A stretch of DNA of 64,000 bases from a virus: positions 1-64,000 of the IMG/VR virus record IMGVR_UViG_3300046007_007152; one strand, written 5' to 3'. The notes below the pieces were generated by a model. The model had not been told where the DNA came from. It saw nothing but the letters and a program-made list of their open reading frames with translations, and made no database searches. Positions within the stretch are counted from its first letter, which is position 1; each line of letters opens with the position of its first letter. Shown piece after piece: positions 24,327 to 33,820 of the stretch. The position numbers were made by a program, and so were the translations under genes.

Positions 24327-25240
24327 TAATAAGTTCCTTCAGAGAATGGATCTATTTCGGTAAAATCATAAATCTTCATAGAATCACCTTCACTCTTAAT
24401 ATCTTCATTATCTCCTACTTCAAACGTTGTGACCGGTGTAATTGGAATAATCAAATTACTTCCAGTAATTCCTGAAACATAGTATTCTGCTCCGGAATCT
24501 TTTCCTCGTATAGACTGAGATCCATATAAGAATGAGCCACTAATTCCATATATTTCCATTGTATCGGTGCTGCTGTAGAATTTAACTACCTTTGCTTCTG
24601 CGGTTGCATTAGCATAATTACCTCCAGTAACACCAGCCACCTGAAACACGGTTTCTCCATCGTAAAATATTTTACCGGATGATATTTCACTAGAGAATGT
24701 AAATATGGAAATAGATGCTTTATTTTCTGTTTCTACAACATCAATATCAGTATCACCAGTTTCAAATTCATCATTATCAATTGTTGTAAGTTCACATGTT
24801 AATGCATAAGTGTATAACTTTCCTGCTTGATAAAATGGATTTTCATGTTCAACGAAGTTAATTTCAAATAAACCTTTTGTCAGAGGAAAATAAATTAAAT
24901 CACCTTCTCTTGGTCTGGTTATCGTGTCATAATGATCGGATACTTCTTGTTTAAATCTTTTTCTGGAAAGAATAATAATTGCTTTATCTCTAACTTCTAA
25001 ACCAAATTTAGAAACTATATCTCCCTCGCCTTCAAAGCCATTAACAGTAGCAATATACATTTCTATAGGAAATGATTTACTAAACTTATAACGAGCCTCA
25101 CCGAACTCTTCTTCGATGTTGTACTGTTCTCTTGGAATATAAAGCATATCTCTGCCCATCGTTTTGATGATCTCTATTGAGAGATCTTCGATGACATTTT
25201 GCTCTCCAGAATAATCTTTGAAGTATGGATTTCTTGCCAT
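24326..25240 (-). CDS. 14: Neck protein gp14
   Basis: Neck component between portal-side gp13 and the tail terminator. 304 aa (T4 256). N-terminus NPYFKDYSGEQNVIEDLSIEIIK and RPREGDLIYFPLTKGLFEINFVEHENPFYQ-type blocks match the family. The C-terminal ~110 residues (from about 190) form a beta-rich insertion with Gly/Ser that lengthens it relative to T4. Confidence 0.92.
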   Translation of the reverse strand: MARNPYFKDYSGEQNVIEDLSIEIIKTMGRDMLYIPREQYNIEEEFGEARYKFSKSFPIEMYIATVNGFEGEGDIVSKFGLEVRDKAIIILSRKRFKQEVSDHYDTITRPREGDLIYFPLTKGLFEINFVEHENPFYQAGKLYTYALTCELTTIDNDEFETGDTDIDVVETENKASISIFTFSSEISSGKIFYDGETVFQVAGVTGGNYANATAEAKVVKFYSSTDTMEIYGISGSFLYGSQSIRGKDSGAEYYVSGITGSNLIIPITPVTTFEVGDNEDIKSEGDSMKIYDFTEIDPFSEGTY

Positions 25241-25241
25241 A

Positions 25242-26048
25242 TTATCCCATCATGAAGTTTATTGGTAGTTCGTATTCAAGTTGAACTTGTTGTTCTATTA
25301 GTTCGATTTCCTGCATTGCTTCTTGAACAATTTCAGGACCACGAAGAGTTACACCACCCGGAAGTTGAACACCACCAAACTTAGACATATTCATGCCCCA
25401 TTGTCTTTTTATGAGAGCAGTTAAATATTTCTTTAGAAGTCGATCATTGTATATCTCAGTAAATTTGTCTGGGCTTAAATTAACATATGCTTCGATCATC
25501 AAATTAGAACCAGCAATTAATTCTTGTTGCCAATTCATTTCTATATGAAGTTTATTTGTGACTTTACTAAACCGAATTGTCTTCTCTGGTTGAAATAGAT
25601 CTTGAATTAAATTAATATAACGTTTGGTGCTGTCATACTGACCAAGACCCATATTTCGACTCGACATCAGATTAGTATTAATACCGAAGTAATCTGTTAA
25701 AGCCATTTGATAACGAATATCAAACATTGAAATATTACTGAAGGGTCCAAATTGAAACACTTTTACTATGGATAAAATGTCTGCTCCGGTTGGACCATCT
25801 CCACCAAATCCATTTACAGGACCTAAAGCATCAGTATCAATATACTGATTGGTTATATCTTGTGCTGTAACTGGATATAGAAAGAATGCTTTTTCAACAC
25901 CATCAAAGTGTCTCTCTGAGAAATACTGCAAAGCATCATCTAATCTATCCTCACACTGTTGCCAATCAACGTTGATATCCACAACTGGTGCGCCCAGTTG
26001 ACGTAAACTATACTCAATTAAAGTTTGTCTTGAGTTTGGTGCAGCCAT
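25242..26048 (-). CDS. 13: Neck protein gp13
   Basis: Head-completion/neck protein attached to the portal. 268 aa (T4 309). RQTLIEYSLRQLGAPVVDINV and QCEDRLDDALQYFSERHFDGV at the N-terminus, and KKYLTALIKRQWGMNMSKF in the C-terminal part, are hallmark sequences. A late box and an AAGGAG SD precede it, making it the first gene of the 13-14-15-16-17 block. Confidence 0.94.
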   Translation of the reverse strand: MAAPNSRQTLIEYSLRQLGAPVVDINVDWQQCEDRLDDALQYFSERHFDGVEKAFFLYPVTAQDITNQYIDTDALGPVNGFGGDGPTGADILSIVKVFQFGPFSNISMFDIRYQMALTDYFGINTNLMSSRNMGLGQYDSTKRYINLIQDLFQPEKTIRFSKVTNKLHIEMNWQQELIAGSNLMIEAYVNLSPDKFTEIYNDRLLKKYLTALIKRQWGMNMSKFGGVQLPGGVTLRGPEIVQEAMQEIELIEQQVQLEYELPINFMMG

Positions 26049-26064
26049 AAATTCTCCTTAAAGG

Positions 26065-26072
26065 TATTTATG
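26065..26072 (-). promoter_or_regulatory. Late promoter box CATAAATA before 13
   Basis: Seven of eight match. The predicted +1 (26059) makes an mRNA that begins with AAGGAG, the SD itself, 11 nt before the ATG. The same very short arrangement is seen before gene 26. Confidence 0.65.
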
Positions 26073-26084
26073 GCTTTTACTTTA

Positions 26085-26675
26085 TTACTGCAAGGGTTCT
26101 GTGTTGAGTTGTTGCTGTTTTTGTTCAGCCATTTTTGCTTCGCGTTCTTCCATAGCCTTTTTCATTGCTTCGGGCATTTCTGGAAGAGTGACGGGCAATT
26201 TGTTTAAATCCTCAAACGAGATATTTTCAATGTAATATTTTCTCGTAATTGGAGAAATGGCTTCATCTGGTTTACTTGCTGAATAGTTTGTAAACCCAGG
26301 CATGGTAATTGGGCAGTTCAACTTTGGATAATCCAATTTACTGTAATCATTACCATTTGCAACCAACCAAGTTCCTTGTCTATCACCGCATCCACAACCA
26401 CCGCAGTAATATTGTCCTTGTGTCTTACTTTCTTTGAGATGTTCGCATGGGGGCAAAACTCCACCCAAATGCTTGTCACCAAAGCAACTCAAAACACGAA
26501 GTTGTTTTGTCGCTTTGTTTATCTTTTTCTCATTTAGACCACGAGAAGTCAAAGACATGGCAAAACTTTGAATCATGCCTATTTTCTTTGAAATTACTGA
26601 TTTCCCATCTGGGACTGCTACGCTACGAAACTCAATAGGATTTGGTTTATTAGAACAGGTATTTTCTTCACTCAT
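26085..26675 (-). CDS. Hypothetical protein with CxxCxC metal-site-like cluster
   Basis: 196 aa, not recognised. The middle has PPCEHL then YYCGGCGCGDRQG (about residues 95-107), with further Cys nearby (LSCFGD, KLNCPIT); together these could bind zinc or an Fe-S cluster. The C-terminal part is Pro/Glu/Met-rich and probably helical (LPEMPEAMKKAMEEREAKM). It lies between the last adhesin gene and neck gene 13, the position of fibritin (wac) in T4, but has no fibritin-like coiled coil. Role unknown. Confidence 0.75.
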   Translation of the reverse strand: MSEENTCSNKPNPIEFRSVAVPDGKSVISKKIGMIQSFAMSLTSRGLNEKKINKATKQLRVLSCFGDKHLGGVLPPCEHLKESKTQGQYYCGGCGCGDRQGTWLVANGNDYSKLDYPKLNCPITMPGFTNYSASKPDEAISPITRKYYIENISFEDLNKLPVTLPEMPEAMKKAMEEREAKMAEQKQQQLNTEPLQ

Positions 26676-26680
26676 AATAA

Positions 26681-29251
26681 TTACTCCAATTCAATTCTTC
26701 TTATTAGTCGAACATTTACTTTATCTGTTCGTGGTACTAAGTATATAGACCCGTAATCTACCTTCTTAAAACTTTGTCCGTACATAAAGGCTTTATCATT
26801 AAATATTTGATCATCTATGTTATAGGTTGTATCTGTATTTACTCTGAAGAATGGGGTAGAAGTTAAGTATACCGCACTATTCATGGATTTAAACACTTCT
26901 GGAATAAAGAAACCGTGATTGATTTTTAAATTAATAAATTCTAATTCATTTTTAGATGGAAGATACCAGCCAGAAAGACGAGAACGGTCTCTTAGGTTCT
27001 CCATTGCCTTTCCTTGTATACCGTAATAAACTTCATTATCACCATAAGTATTCCATAAACCATCATACAGAGATGCAGGAATTGTTTCTAATTGTTCTCT
27101 TTTTCCTTTTATGGCTTCTAATTCAAAATCAAATGGTGCTACTATAATTGCCCATTTTTTGGCAGTTGTTCCATATCCAACAATACTTGGTTTGTAGTTT
27201 ACTGCCGGTCCTGTGAATGGTCTTCCATTTACAGTTGATCCTTCATAGTTTAGTGGAGAACCAGGCTCAAATATTCCAACATATAACCCATCTTGATAAT
27301 ATGTTAATTCTGAATCTGGTAGAGTATCCTGTACTTGAACCGATCTTAAAGGAGCATTTCTTTCGCAATTTGCGTCTGTACAATCATCACATGTTTCTAG
27401 ACCCGGATTTTCAGAACAACATATACCTCCACTTCTGAATCTTCCATCTAGATTTTGACAATTACCTTGTGTAGTTTGTATGCAAGATCCTTGATCGACA
27501 CATGTACAACAACTTCCGGGTATTTGATTGTTGCATACATCAATATCTGGAACAACAGTTGCTTGACATGAGCCATTGACACAGGACAATGAAGTTACAT
27601 CTGTTATTGAATATGCTGGTTGATTATTAAAATCATCAATAGATCCTAGTTTTTCAAATTTATTTTCAAAATCAACAGCAAAACAATAATCGTTTGATGG
27701 GTCTAAAGGACCAGCACCTTTTATATTACTACAAGAAACTAATTTATATTTCTTAGAGCGCACATATGAATTTGGTATTTCATCGTTTAATGAAACACAA
27801 GTCATGATTCCATCTTGTTCTATCCCACAGAATGTGTGAACACCGAAAGATGCATTTACATATTCTTTAGGTGGCAAACTTCTAATCATGTCTCGAATTT
27901 GTTGTAATTCACTAGATTCATCCATGAATGGTGAATAATAATCAAATGTATTATCTAACTTTTGACCAGCAAAACCAATTGTTGAATAGTCTTTATCATA
28001 AAAATCAAATCCAATTGGAGCAGAATTATGTTGATATAATTTTTTTAATTTTAGAGCAGGAGAATAAGTTTTGTATTGTTCTGTATCTGGGTTGTAAAAT
28101 CTTCCTTGAATTTTTACATTTGGATTTGTGGTATTTGTTGATGCCCATGCACTAAATGTTCTTGTAGCAATTAAATCTAAAACTGCACCAAGCACATCCC
28201 CAACAGGAGATTCTGAAGAATTTTCGAATCTAGAAAAAAATCCAGTAGATGCGTAAAATACACCAGTGTTATTTTCAGTTATACCACCAAAATAACCATC
28301 ATAATATCTTCGTGGTTCTTCTATTTCATTTGTATATGATAAACTTCCCGGGCACACTTTTTTAAGTTTAATGTCTCCGGATTTAGCCAAATTTAGTAAA
28401 TTTGGTACTTCGTTTTCTGGCCAAAAAAAGCCAGGAAGTAAATAATTTTGCTCACCAGAGATGTTTTGTGTGTTTTGTATAGTTGCAACATAATGAGTAA
28501 TTTTGTTTAAAAATTTTCCAGAAAAATATTTATCATAAAAATCTTCTTTAGCAGAACATCTTTGTGTTGTGCCTGCTCCATACACCCAACAAAATAAATT
28601 TGTACCATTATCACATGAATTTAAAACATTTAAATTAGTTTCATTCAATTGACATTCAAGAGAAACCGGAATTGTTCCGCCAACAGACTCATCGCACTTT
28701 CTTCCATTATTATAGAAAGTAGAAATATATGGAAATATTGTTTTTTCAGCACATTCTTTTTCGTTGCAAACGTCAGTACACTCCGAAGAAATTGTTCCAT
28801 CATCTTGAACTTCTGGATGACAACATGCTTTTTTAGGTCTAAAATCAATAACATTGGATTGTTCTGGTGTTCCAGTTTTACACAGAGCATCTATTTGTGT
28901 TGGTGTTTGTGTAGAACTGCAATCATAATTAAGAGTCCATAATCCACCAATAGATTCACATTCGCACAATGTTGTATTTTTGACATATGTAGAGGTATCT
29001 GGGGGAGTAAACAAAGAACATGCACAACAACACCCAGTAGATGCCGGAGTAATTGTATTATTTGGATCACATGCTCCGGACATAAAATAACCATTTAACT
29101 GATTGCATTGAGATAATGTTGTATCTACAAATTGACCTACAGTATTTGTATCAGCATCAAAAACATAACAACAACCAGTGACATTAGTAGTTTGAATATA
29201 ACTGCTATAATCTACTATTGTTTGAGATCTTGTTCTAAAGTTTATAGACAT
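26681..29251 (-). CDS. Giant Cys-rich tail adhesin-like protein A (Lcl/DUF1566-like C-terminus)
   Basis: 856 aa with several dozen Cys in two clusters (about 25-220 and 565-685) built from CC-x-C-x-C repeats such as GSCCTCVDQGSCIQTTQGNC. The C-terminal ~150 residues carry the Lcl/DUF1566-type pattern WYLPSKNELEFIN ... YLTSTPFF ... VRLIRR, a C-type-lectin-like fold in bacterial adhesins. No collagen-like N-terminus, unlike the next three. Location equals the T4 fibre/whisker region, so a receptor-binding role is inferred. It starts 1 nt after the preceding gene's stop. Confidence 0.8.
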   Translation of the reverse strand: MSINFRTRSQTIVDYSSYIQTTNVTGCCYVFDADTNTVGQFVDTTLSQCNQLNGYFMSGACDPNNTITPASTGCCCACSLFTPPDTSTYVKNTTLCECESIGGLWTLNYDCSSTQTPTQIDALCKTGTPEQSNVIDFRPKKACCHPEVQDDGTISSECTDVCNEKECAEKTIFPYISTFYNNGRKCDESVGGTIPVSLECQLNETNLNVLNSCDNGTNLFCWVYGAGTTQRCSAKEDFYDKYFSGKFLNKITHYVATIQNTQNISGEQNYLLPGFFWPENEVPNLLNLAKSGDIKLKKVCPGSLSYTNEIEEPRRYYDGYFGGITENNTGVFYASTGFFSRFENSSESPVGDVLGAVLDLIATRTFSAWASTNTTNPNVKIQGRFYNPDTEQYKTYSPALKLKKLYQHNSAPIGFDFYDKDYSTIGFAGQKLDNTFDYYSPFMDESSELQQIRDMIRSLPPKEYVNASFGVHTFCGIEQDGIMTCVSLNDEIPNSYVRSKKYKLVSCSNIKGAGPLDPSNDYCFAVDFENKFEKLGSIDDFNNQPAYSITDVTSLSCVNGSCQATVVPDIDVCNNQIPGSCCTCVDQGSCIQTTQGNCQNLDGRFRSGGICCSENPGLETCDDCTDANCERNAPLRSVQVQDTLPDSELTYYQDGLYVGIFEPGSPLNYEGSTVNGRPFTGPAVNYKPSIVGYGTTAKKWAIIVAPFDFELEAIKGKREQLETIPASLYDGLWNTYGDNEVYYGIQGKAMENLRDRSRLSGWYLPSKNELEFINLKINHGFFIPEVFKSMNSAVYLTSTPFFRVNTDTTYNIDDQIFNDKAFMYGQSFKKVDYGSIYLVPRTDKVNVRLIRRIELE

Positions 29252-29252
29252 A

Positions 29253-32200
29253 TTAACAACTCTCGTATAAATTGCATTCTGGACATATTATATGTACACA
29301 TAGTCCTTCATCAAGTTTTACATATTTTGTTTTTTCACCAGTTTTTATTCTTGTTAATGGTTCAGTTTGACCAACTGTTGATGGTGAAACTATGTAAGCA
29401 TTTATCCATTGTGCCTCAGTTGGTCCATCCTCACATGATTCACTATTGCTACCACCGGAGCCACCACCGGAGCCGCTGCCGCCTCCGCGTCCTCCACTGA
29501 TAACTGTACCACCACACTCATCCTCCGTCCATGTTCCATAGAATGAACAAGAGTCGAGGCATGCATCTACACAACAACATACATTCTTACAGTCACATAA
29601 AGCTTCAACACCAGCGCCACATGATTTTTGCCAATATGCACCTTGTATAAAAATAATAGGAACTGCGGTTCTTTCTGCTTGAGAAAGTGATTTTGCATTT
29701 GAACCATTTAAATGGGTTGTTTGTGATCTATTATAAAAAACAGAATATGTTCTATATGCTTCTAAATTATATCGAAGGTTTCTTCCTAAAATTCCCCTTG
29801 GTATGCCTCCATATAATTGATCGGTTGTGCCGTTCCCCGGTGATTGAAGCAATGACTCACAGAAATCATTCAGAGGATCTCCTGTCGTAGATGAGATGCC
29901 AGCAGCCCAGGCTGGGGGAAATGCATCTTGAGAAAAACCAATGTTGTCCCTAATTGGATCTTGATACTCTCCGTTTTCATCGGTATCAGTAGTACATTTT
30001 AATTTTCCTCCAGTACCAGGCACCTCAAACCACAATTCTCCAGTTGAATAAAGAAAATCCCCATGAAGTAACGTTTGTTTTCTAGGATAAAATAAAGTAA
30101 CACTGGTGCTCGATATGCCTTCACCATCAAATGTAGAGCATAGTGAGGTATACCCGTCTTCACACAATCTATTAATAGGATCACCATAAAATCCGTGTCT
30201 GTAGTAATTCACAAAAGTATTAACCCTAAATGTCCATAAAGGATCGCTTGTTCCTGCTTCTGGAATATCATTCGATCCTGGATTATTAAAATCAAAAATA
30301 TCATTACAGTTGTTCAAAAAACCACAATTGTCTGCTATTGAAGACCAATATGACCATTGTATTCCAGCGCCCTTATAACTTTTGCTATTACACAACATAT
30401 ATGGATCATATTGTAAATAACCTTCTTGAACACATCCCGCTCCAAATAGTTTTTTACCACGGAATGGGCTATCTATCCATTCTGTCCAAAAAAATTCTGG
30501 CGTTTGATCCTCGAATACATAATCACCAAGAAGTCTATTATAATAAGTATTTCTACTATTAAAATTCTGTATTTGTAATAACTCTAAAGGCGACGGATCT
30601 GGATTAGGAGAATTGACAGTGGCATTTATGCTTTCTGGTACTCCCATAGACTCTTTAATTCCACGAACCATATTTTTAACAACTTTCAATTTACCAGACG
30701 CCGCTCCGTTTTCAATATCAATATAATCTGTATGCAACAAATCCATAAAATATTTTAATTCACCATTAAACGTTGCTAAACACATGTCAGTTATTGTTTT
30801 GTAATTTAACAAACGAAGATTGTGTGTAACCCTAGCATGTCTGTTACTACCACAAACCCGTCTGTCAAATTTATAAGTTATTCTTCCCCACAGTGGAGGA
30901 AATGGTGCTAATATTCCATTTTCAATTTCTTCTTGATATGGTTCAAGCTTTTCAAATGTTGTTTGAAAATTTGATGGTGGTTGACTTAGATTAGTAAAAC
31001 CGTACTCAATCGGAGGAATTGGATCACATAGTTTGCAGTCTGTTTGTTGATCTGGTGTATAACCAAATCGCGTTAAACATCTTGCTCGTGTTATAGAAGG
31101 ATTACTAGTTTTATTATATGATCCAACATAATAACATTTAAATTTACCGCGAACTCCTAGTACATCAGCAGATGTTCTAGTATCAATCTTTAACTTATCT
31201 ACTGGATAAGATGGACTATTAGTATTATCTGGCCATTCTTCTATAAAGTATGGAATTTGAACTGGTGTAAATAGATCTGTTTCTGAATCTAATTGAATTT
31301 GTTTTACTCCAGTTTTAGTATTAATAGTAACATCATCGATTTGTTTACTGTTTAATTTATTTGCAATATTTTCATCTATTAATGCTACTGCTCTGTATGG
31401 TGCTTGAGATTGTTTAATAAATTTTTCTTTCCATACACTCTGATCAGCAACTAATTCTGCAACTCTTTTACTACCAATTGATTCTAAGTATTCTCCTAGA
31501 GTAGAAATACCAGCATCTATATCATCTGGTGTTGGATTGGTTATGGATAAATTATCCACACCAGGAACCAGGTCTGGTTGAATTCGCAACCATTGTCCAG
31601 GATCGTTTGGTGCAATATTTGGGTTACGGAATCTTCCGTCATATAGTCCTTGATATTTAATATAACCACCCATCATTCCACCATTTGGTTCTAGAACAAT
31701 TGGACTCAATAATGAATCAGTGATACCATTATTTTCAATATGAGCAAAGCACCAGAAACATGCAACAGTTTGTTCTTCCCCAGAACCACCACAATCATTA
31801 GAACAATCACATGAGTCGTTAGGATGTGTTTGTGGGCACGTTTGTGTTATTGGAACTTGAGTAGAAAGACATTGACATATTTCGTTAGTACATGGTTTAA
31901 AGCATGTTCTTAAATTACAGTCGTAATTGGTGCAATTTCCGTCATTAAATATTCCTTGGCCGGGAACTTGACCACACCCACCGCATAATTGTTTATCTAT
32001 ACACTGACCGTCTTGTTGGCATTTAGAGCATTCTACGGGACTGCAAAAACCAACACATTGTTCCTGAGTTGTAAAATAGTTACTACTACCAATCGTAGAA
32101 TATTCCTCACAAGTTTCACCTGGTCTTAAATTAACAGAAACTTGCTGACAATTGCATTGATTATTTTCTGGAAGAGTATTGCATCTGTAACAAGTGGATG

Positions 32201-33809
32201 GGACGGTATTGCAGTCACATTTAGTTGTATCACAGTTTGTATTTTTACCCATGTAAATACCATTTAGTGTGGTATTGCATTCATATGGTGTTTGTACCTC
32301 TTGACAAGAATATCCATCTTCTACTGGAATACAGCAAGCACCCGGAGCAGATACTGAATCGCAGCATTTTGCTTCAGAGCAACTGTTAACATTTTTTACT
32401 GTTTTTCCACCAAGATATTTACAATATTCTTCTGTTAATTGCCCAAGGCACTCTCCATCTTTACAGCAATAAACTGATGTATCTTTGCAGTTATTATAGC
32501 ATAGACCAGATTCAACAAGTACACTTCCATCTGAATTATATGTTGTATAATTTTGTGCATCGTTGTCTGGAAAAATACCAACATCACCACATGTTATTCC
32601 TGAAATAAATTGACCATTAATTGCTTGACAAAAACTTGGATCAATATCAGATATACATCTTCCTTCTGAACAGCAAACACCATCATAAGTTTTTTGTGCA
32701 GTATCAGTTATGCATTTATTTTTTGTACAAGGAACCATAGGTTCAAATGTACCATCTCTCTCATCACAATACGTTTGAGTTACATAATCTTCACAGTGTT
32801 TTTCATCATCCACATCAAAATAGCAGCATGATCCTCTTAAGCCTGGATTTATGGCTTCATTAACTCCAAACCCTCTTGCTGTAAAATGTGCTCTCCATTT
32901 ATCATCTTGGTTAGTTCTCCACATGTGAAGAATATTCATGCCTGGATAGAATATGGGTTTGCTTGCCTCATCAAAAACCACATCTGATGGAAAATTCCAA
33001 ACATCTTCACCATCAATAAACAATGTAACAGACATTACTTGACCGTCTGGGATTGCATCGTATTTGAATCCCTTAATACCAATTGGAGTTATTAACTGAT
33101 AAACTGTTGCCCTTGAAACATCTAAAGTAATTCCTTCTGGGCTGCCCTGGTCAAAGAAAGTATCTGTAGTGACAATTCTTTCTCCACGCTCTATTGGACC
33201 CAAGGTAAATAAAGTGTCTCGAATATCAGTTACTACATTTCTTCCGCTAGATTCTGTACCAAAATTAATATATCCATAATCATTATCACCAACTCTGATT
33301 GATGAATTTGCTCTTTGTGGAGCAAGATCAGTAGACATTACATAGTTTCTTTGTTTAAAATAAACTATTCTATTGTTTTCTGTAGAAGCAGATATACCTC
33401 CACCAATATTTTGATCTAAGATAGTAAACTTTAGATTGTCAAAAGACGAATAAGTGACACCCAAAATACCGCCAGATCTAAAGTTATAAAATTCTAAAGT
33501 TATTCCACCACATACGCCTTTTAGAACTGGGATTCCTGTTCCAATTGTTGTTGCAGTAATTCCCGCATAAATTCCAGTAGCACCTTTAAAAATGCCAGGA
33601 GAAACAACTGTTCCATCAGATAAAGTAAACTCCACTTGTCCGGTTGGAGTTACATTTACTAAAGTAATGTAATTTGAATTTATTCCAGTTGATCCAGTGG
33701 GACCGGGAACTGTTTGGTTTGCTCCTGTGGGTCCGGTTGGACCAATAGATCCTGCTGCACCTAAACCAGTACTTGGAAATATAGAACTATGACCAATATT
33801 ATTTGACAT
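29253..33809 (-). CDS. Giant Cys-rich tail protein B with collagen-like N-terminus
   Basis: 1518 aa, the largest of four tandem paralogues. Residues ~18-42 contain GPTGPTG/GPTGSTG collagen-like triplets. An N-terminal beta domain (to ~320) resembles that of the two following paralogues. Residues ~325-715 hold about ten Cys modules (for example GVCCSEGRCISDIDPSFC, GACCIPVEDGYSCQEV). The C-terminal half has more scattered Cys and a Gly/Ser linker (GGRGGGSGSGGGSGG, about 1445) before a short terminal domain; no Lcl pattern. Probably a fibre or baseplate-attached adhesin. Disulfides would form only after lysis, since assembly is in the cytoplasm. Confidence 0.8.
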   Translation of the reverse strand: MSNNIGHSSIFPSTGLGAAGSIGPTGPTGANQTVPGPTGSTGINSNYITLVNVTPTGQVEFTLSDGTVVSPGIFKGATGIYAGITATTIGTGIPVLKGVCGGITLEFYNFRSGGILGVTYSSFDNLKFTILDQNIGGGISASTENNRIVYFKQRNYVMSTDLAPQRANSSIRVGDNDYGYINFGTESSGRNVVTDIRDTLFTLGPIERGERIVTTDTFFDQGSPEGITLDVSRATVYQLITPIGIKGFKYDAIPDGQVMSVTLFIDGEDVWNFPSDVVFDEASKPIFYPGMNILHMWRTNQDDKWRAHFTARGFGVNEAINPGLRGSCCYFDVDDEKHCEDYVTQTYCDERDGTFEPMVPCTKNKCITDTAQKTYDGVCCSEGRCISDIDPSFCQAINGQFISGITCGDVGIFPDNDAQNYTTYNSDGSVLVESGLCYNNCKDTSVYCCKDGECLGQLTEEYCKYLGGKTVKNVNSCSEAKCCDSVSAPGACCIPVEDGYSCQEVQTPYECNTTLNGIYMGKNTNCDTTKCDCNTVPSTCYRCNTLPENNQCNCQQVSVNLRPGETCEEYSTIGSSNYFTTQEQCVGFCSPVECSKCQQDGQCIDKQLCGGCGQVPGQGIFNDGNCTNYDCNLRTCFKPCTNEICQCLSTQVPITQTCPQTHPNDSCDCSNDCGGSGEEQTVACFWCFAHIENNGITDSLLSPIVLEPNGGMMGGYIKYQGLYDGRFRNPNIAPNDPGQWLRIQPDLVPGVDNLSITNPTPDDIDAGISTLGEYLESIGSKRVAELVADQSVWKEKFIKQSQAPYRAVALIDENIANKLNSKQIDDVTINTKTGVKQIQLDSETDLFTPVQIPYFIEEWPDNTNSPSYPVDKLKIDTRTSADVLGVRGKFKCYYVGSYNKTSNPSITRARCLTRFGYTPDQQTDCKLCDPIPPIEYGFTNLSQPPSNFQTTFEKLEPYQEEIENGILAPFPPLWGRITYKFDRRVCGSNRHARVTHNLRLLNYKTITDMCLATFNGELKYFMDLLHTDYIDIENGAASGKLKVVKNMVRGIKESMGVPESINATVNSPNPDPSPLELLQIQNFNSRNTYYNRLLGDYVFEDQTPEFFWTEWIDSPFRGKKLFGAGCVQEGYLQYDPYMLCNSKSYKGAGIQWSYWSSIADNCGFLNNCNDIFDFNNPGSNDIPEAGTSDPLWTFRVNTFVNYYRHGFYGDPINRLCEDGYTSLCSTFDGEGISSTSVTLFYPRKQTLLHGDFLYSTGELWFEVPGTGGKLKCTTDTDENGEYQDPIRDNIGFSQDAFPPAWAAGISSTTGDPLNDFCESLLQSPGNGTTDQLYGGIPRGILGRNLRYNLEAYRTYSVFYNRSQTTHLNGSNAKSLSQAERTAVPIIFIQGAYWQKSCGAGVEALCDCKNVCCCVDACLDSCSFYGTWTEDECGGTVISGGRGGGSGSGGGSGGSNSESCEDGPTEAQWINAYIVSPSTVGQTEPLTRIKTGEKTKYVKLDEGLCVHIICPECNLYESC

Positions 33810-33820
33810 TATTTACTTTC

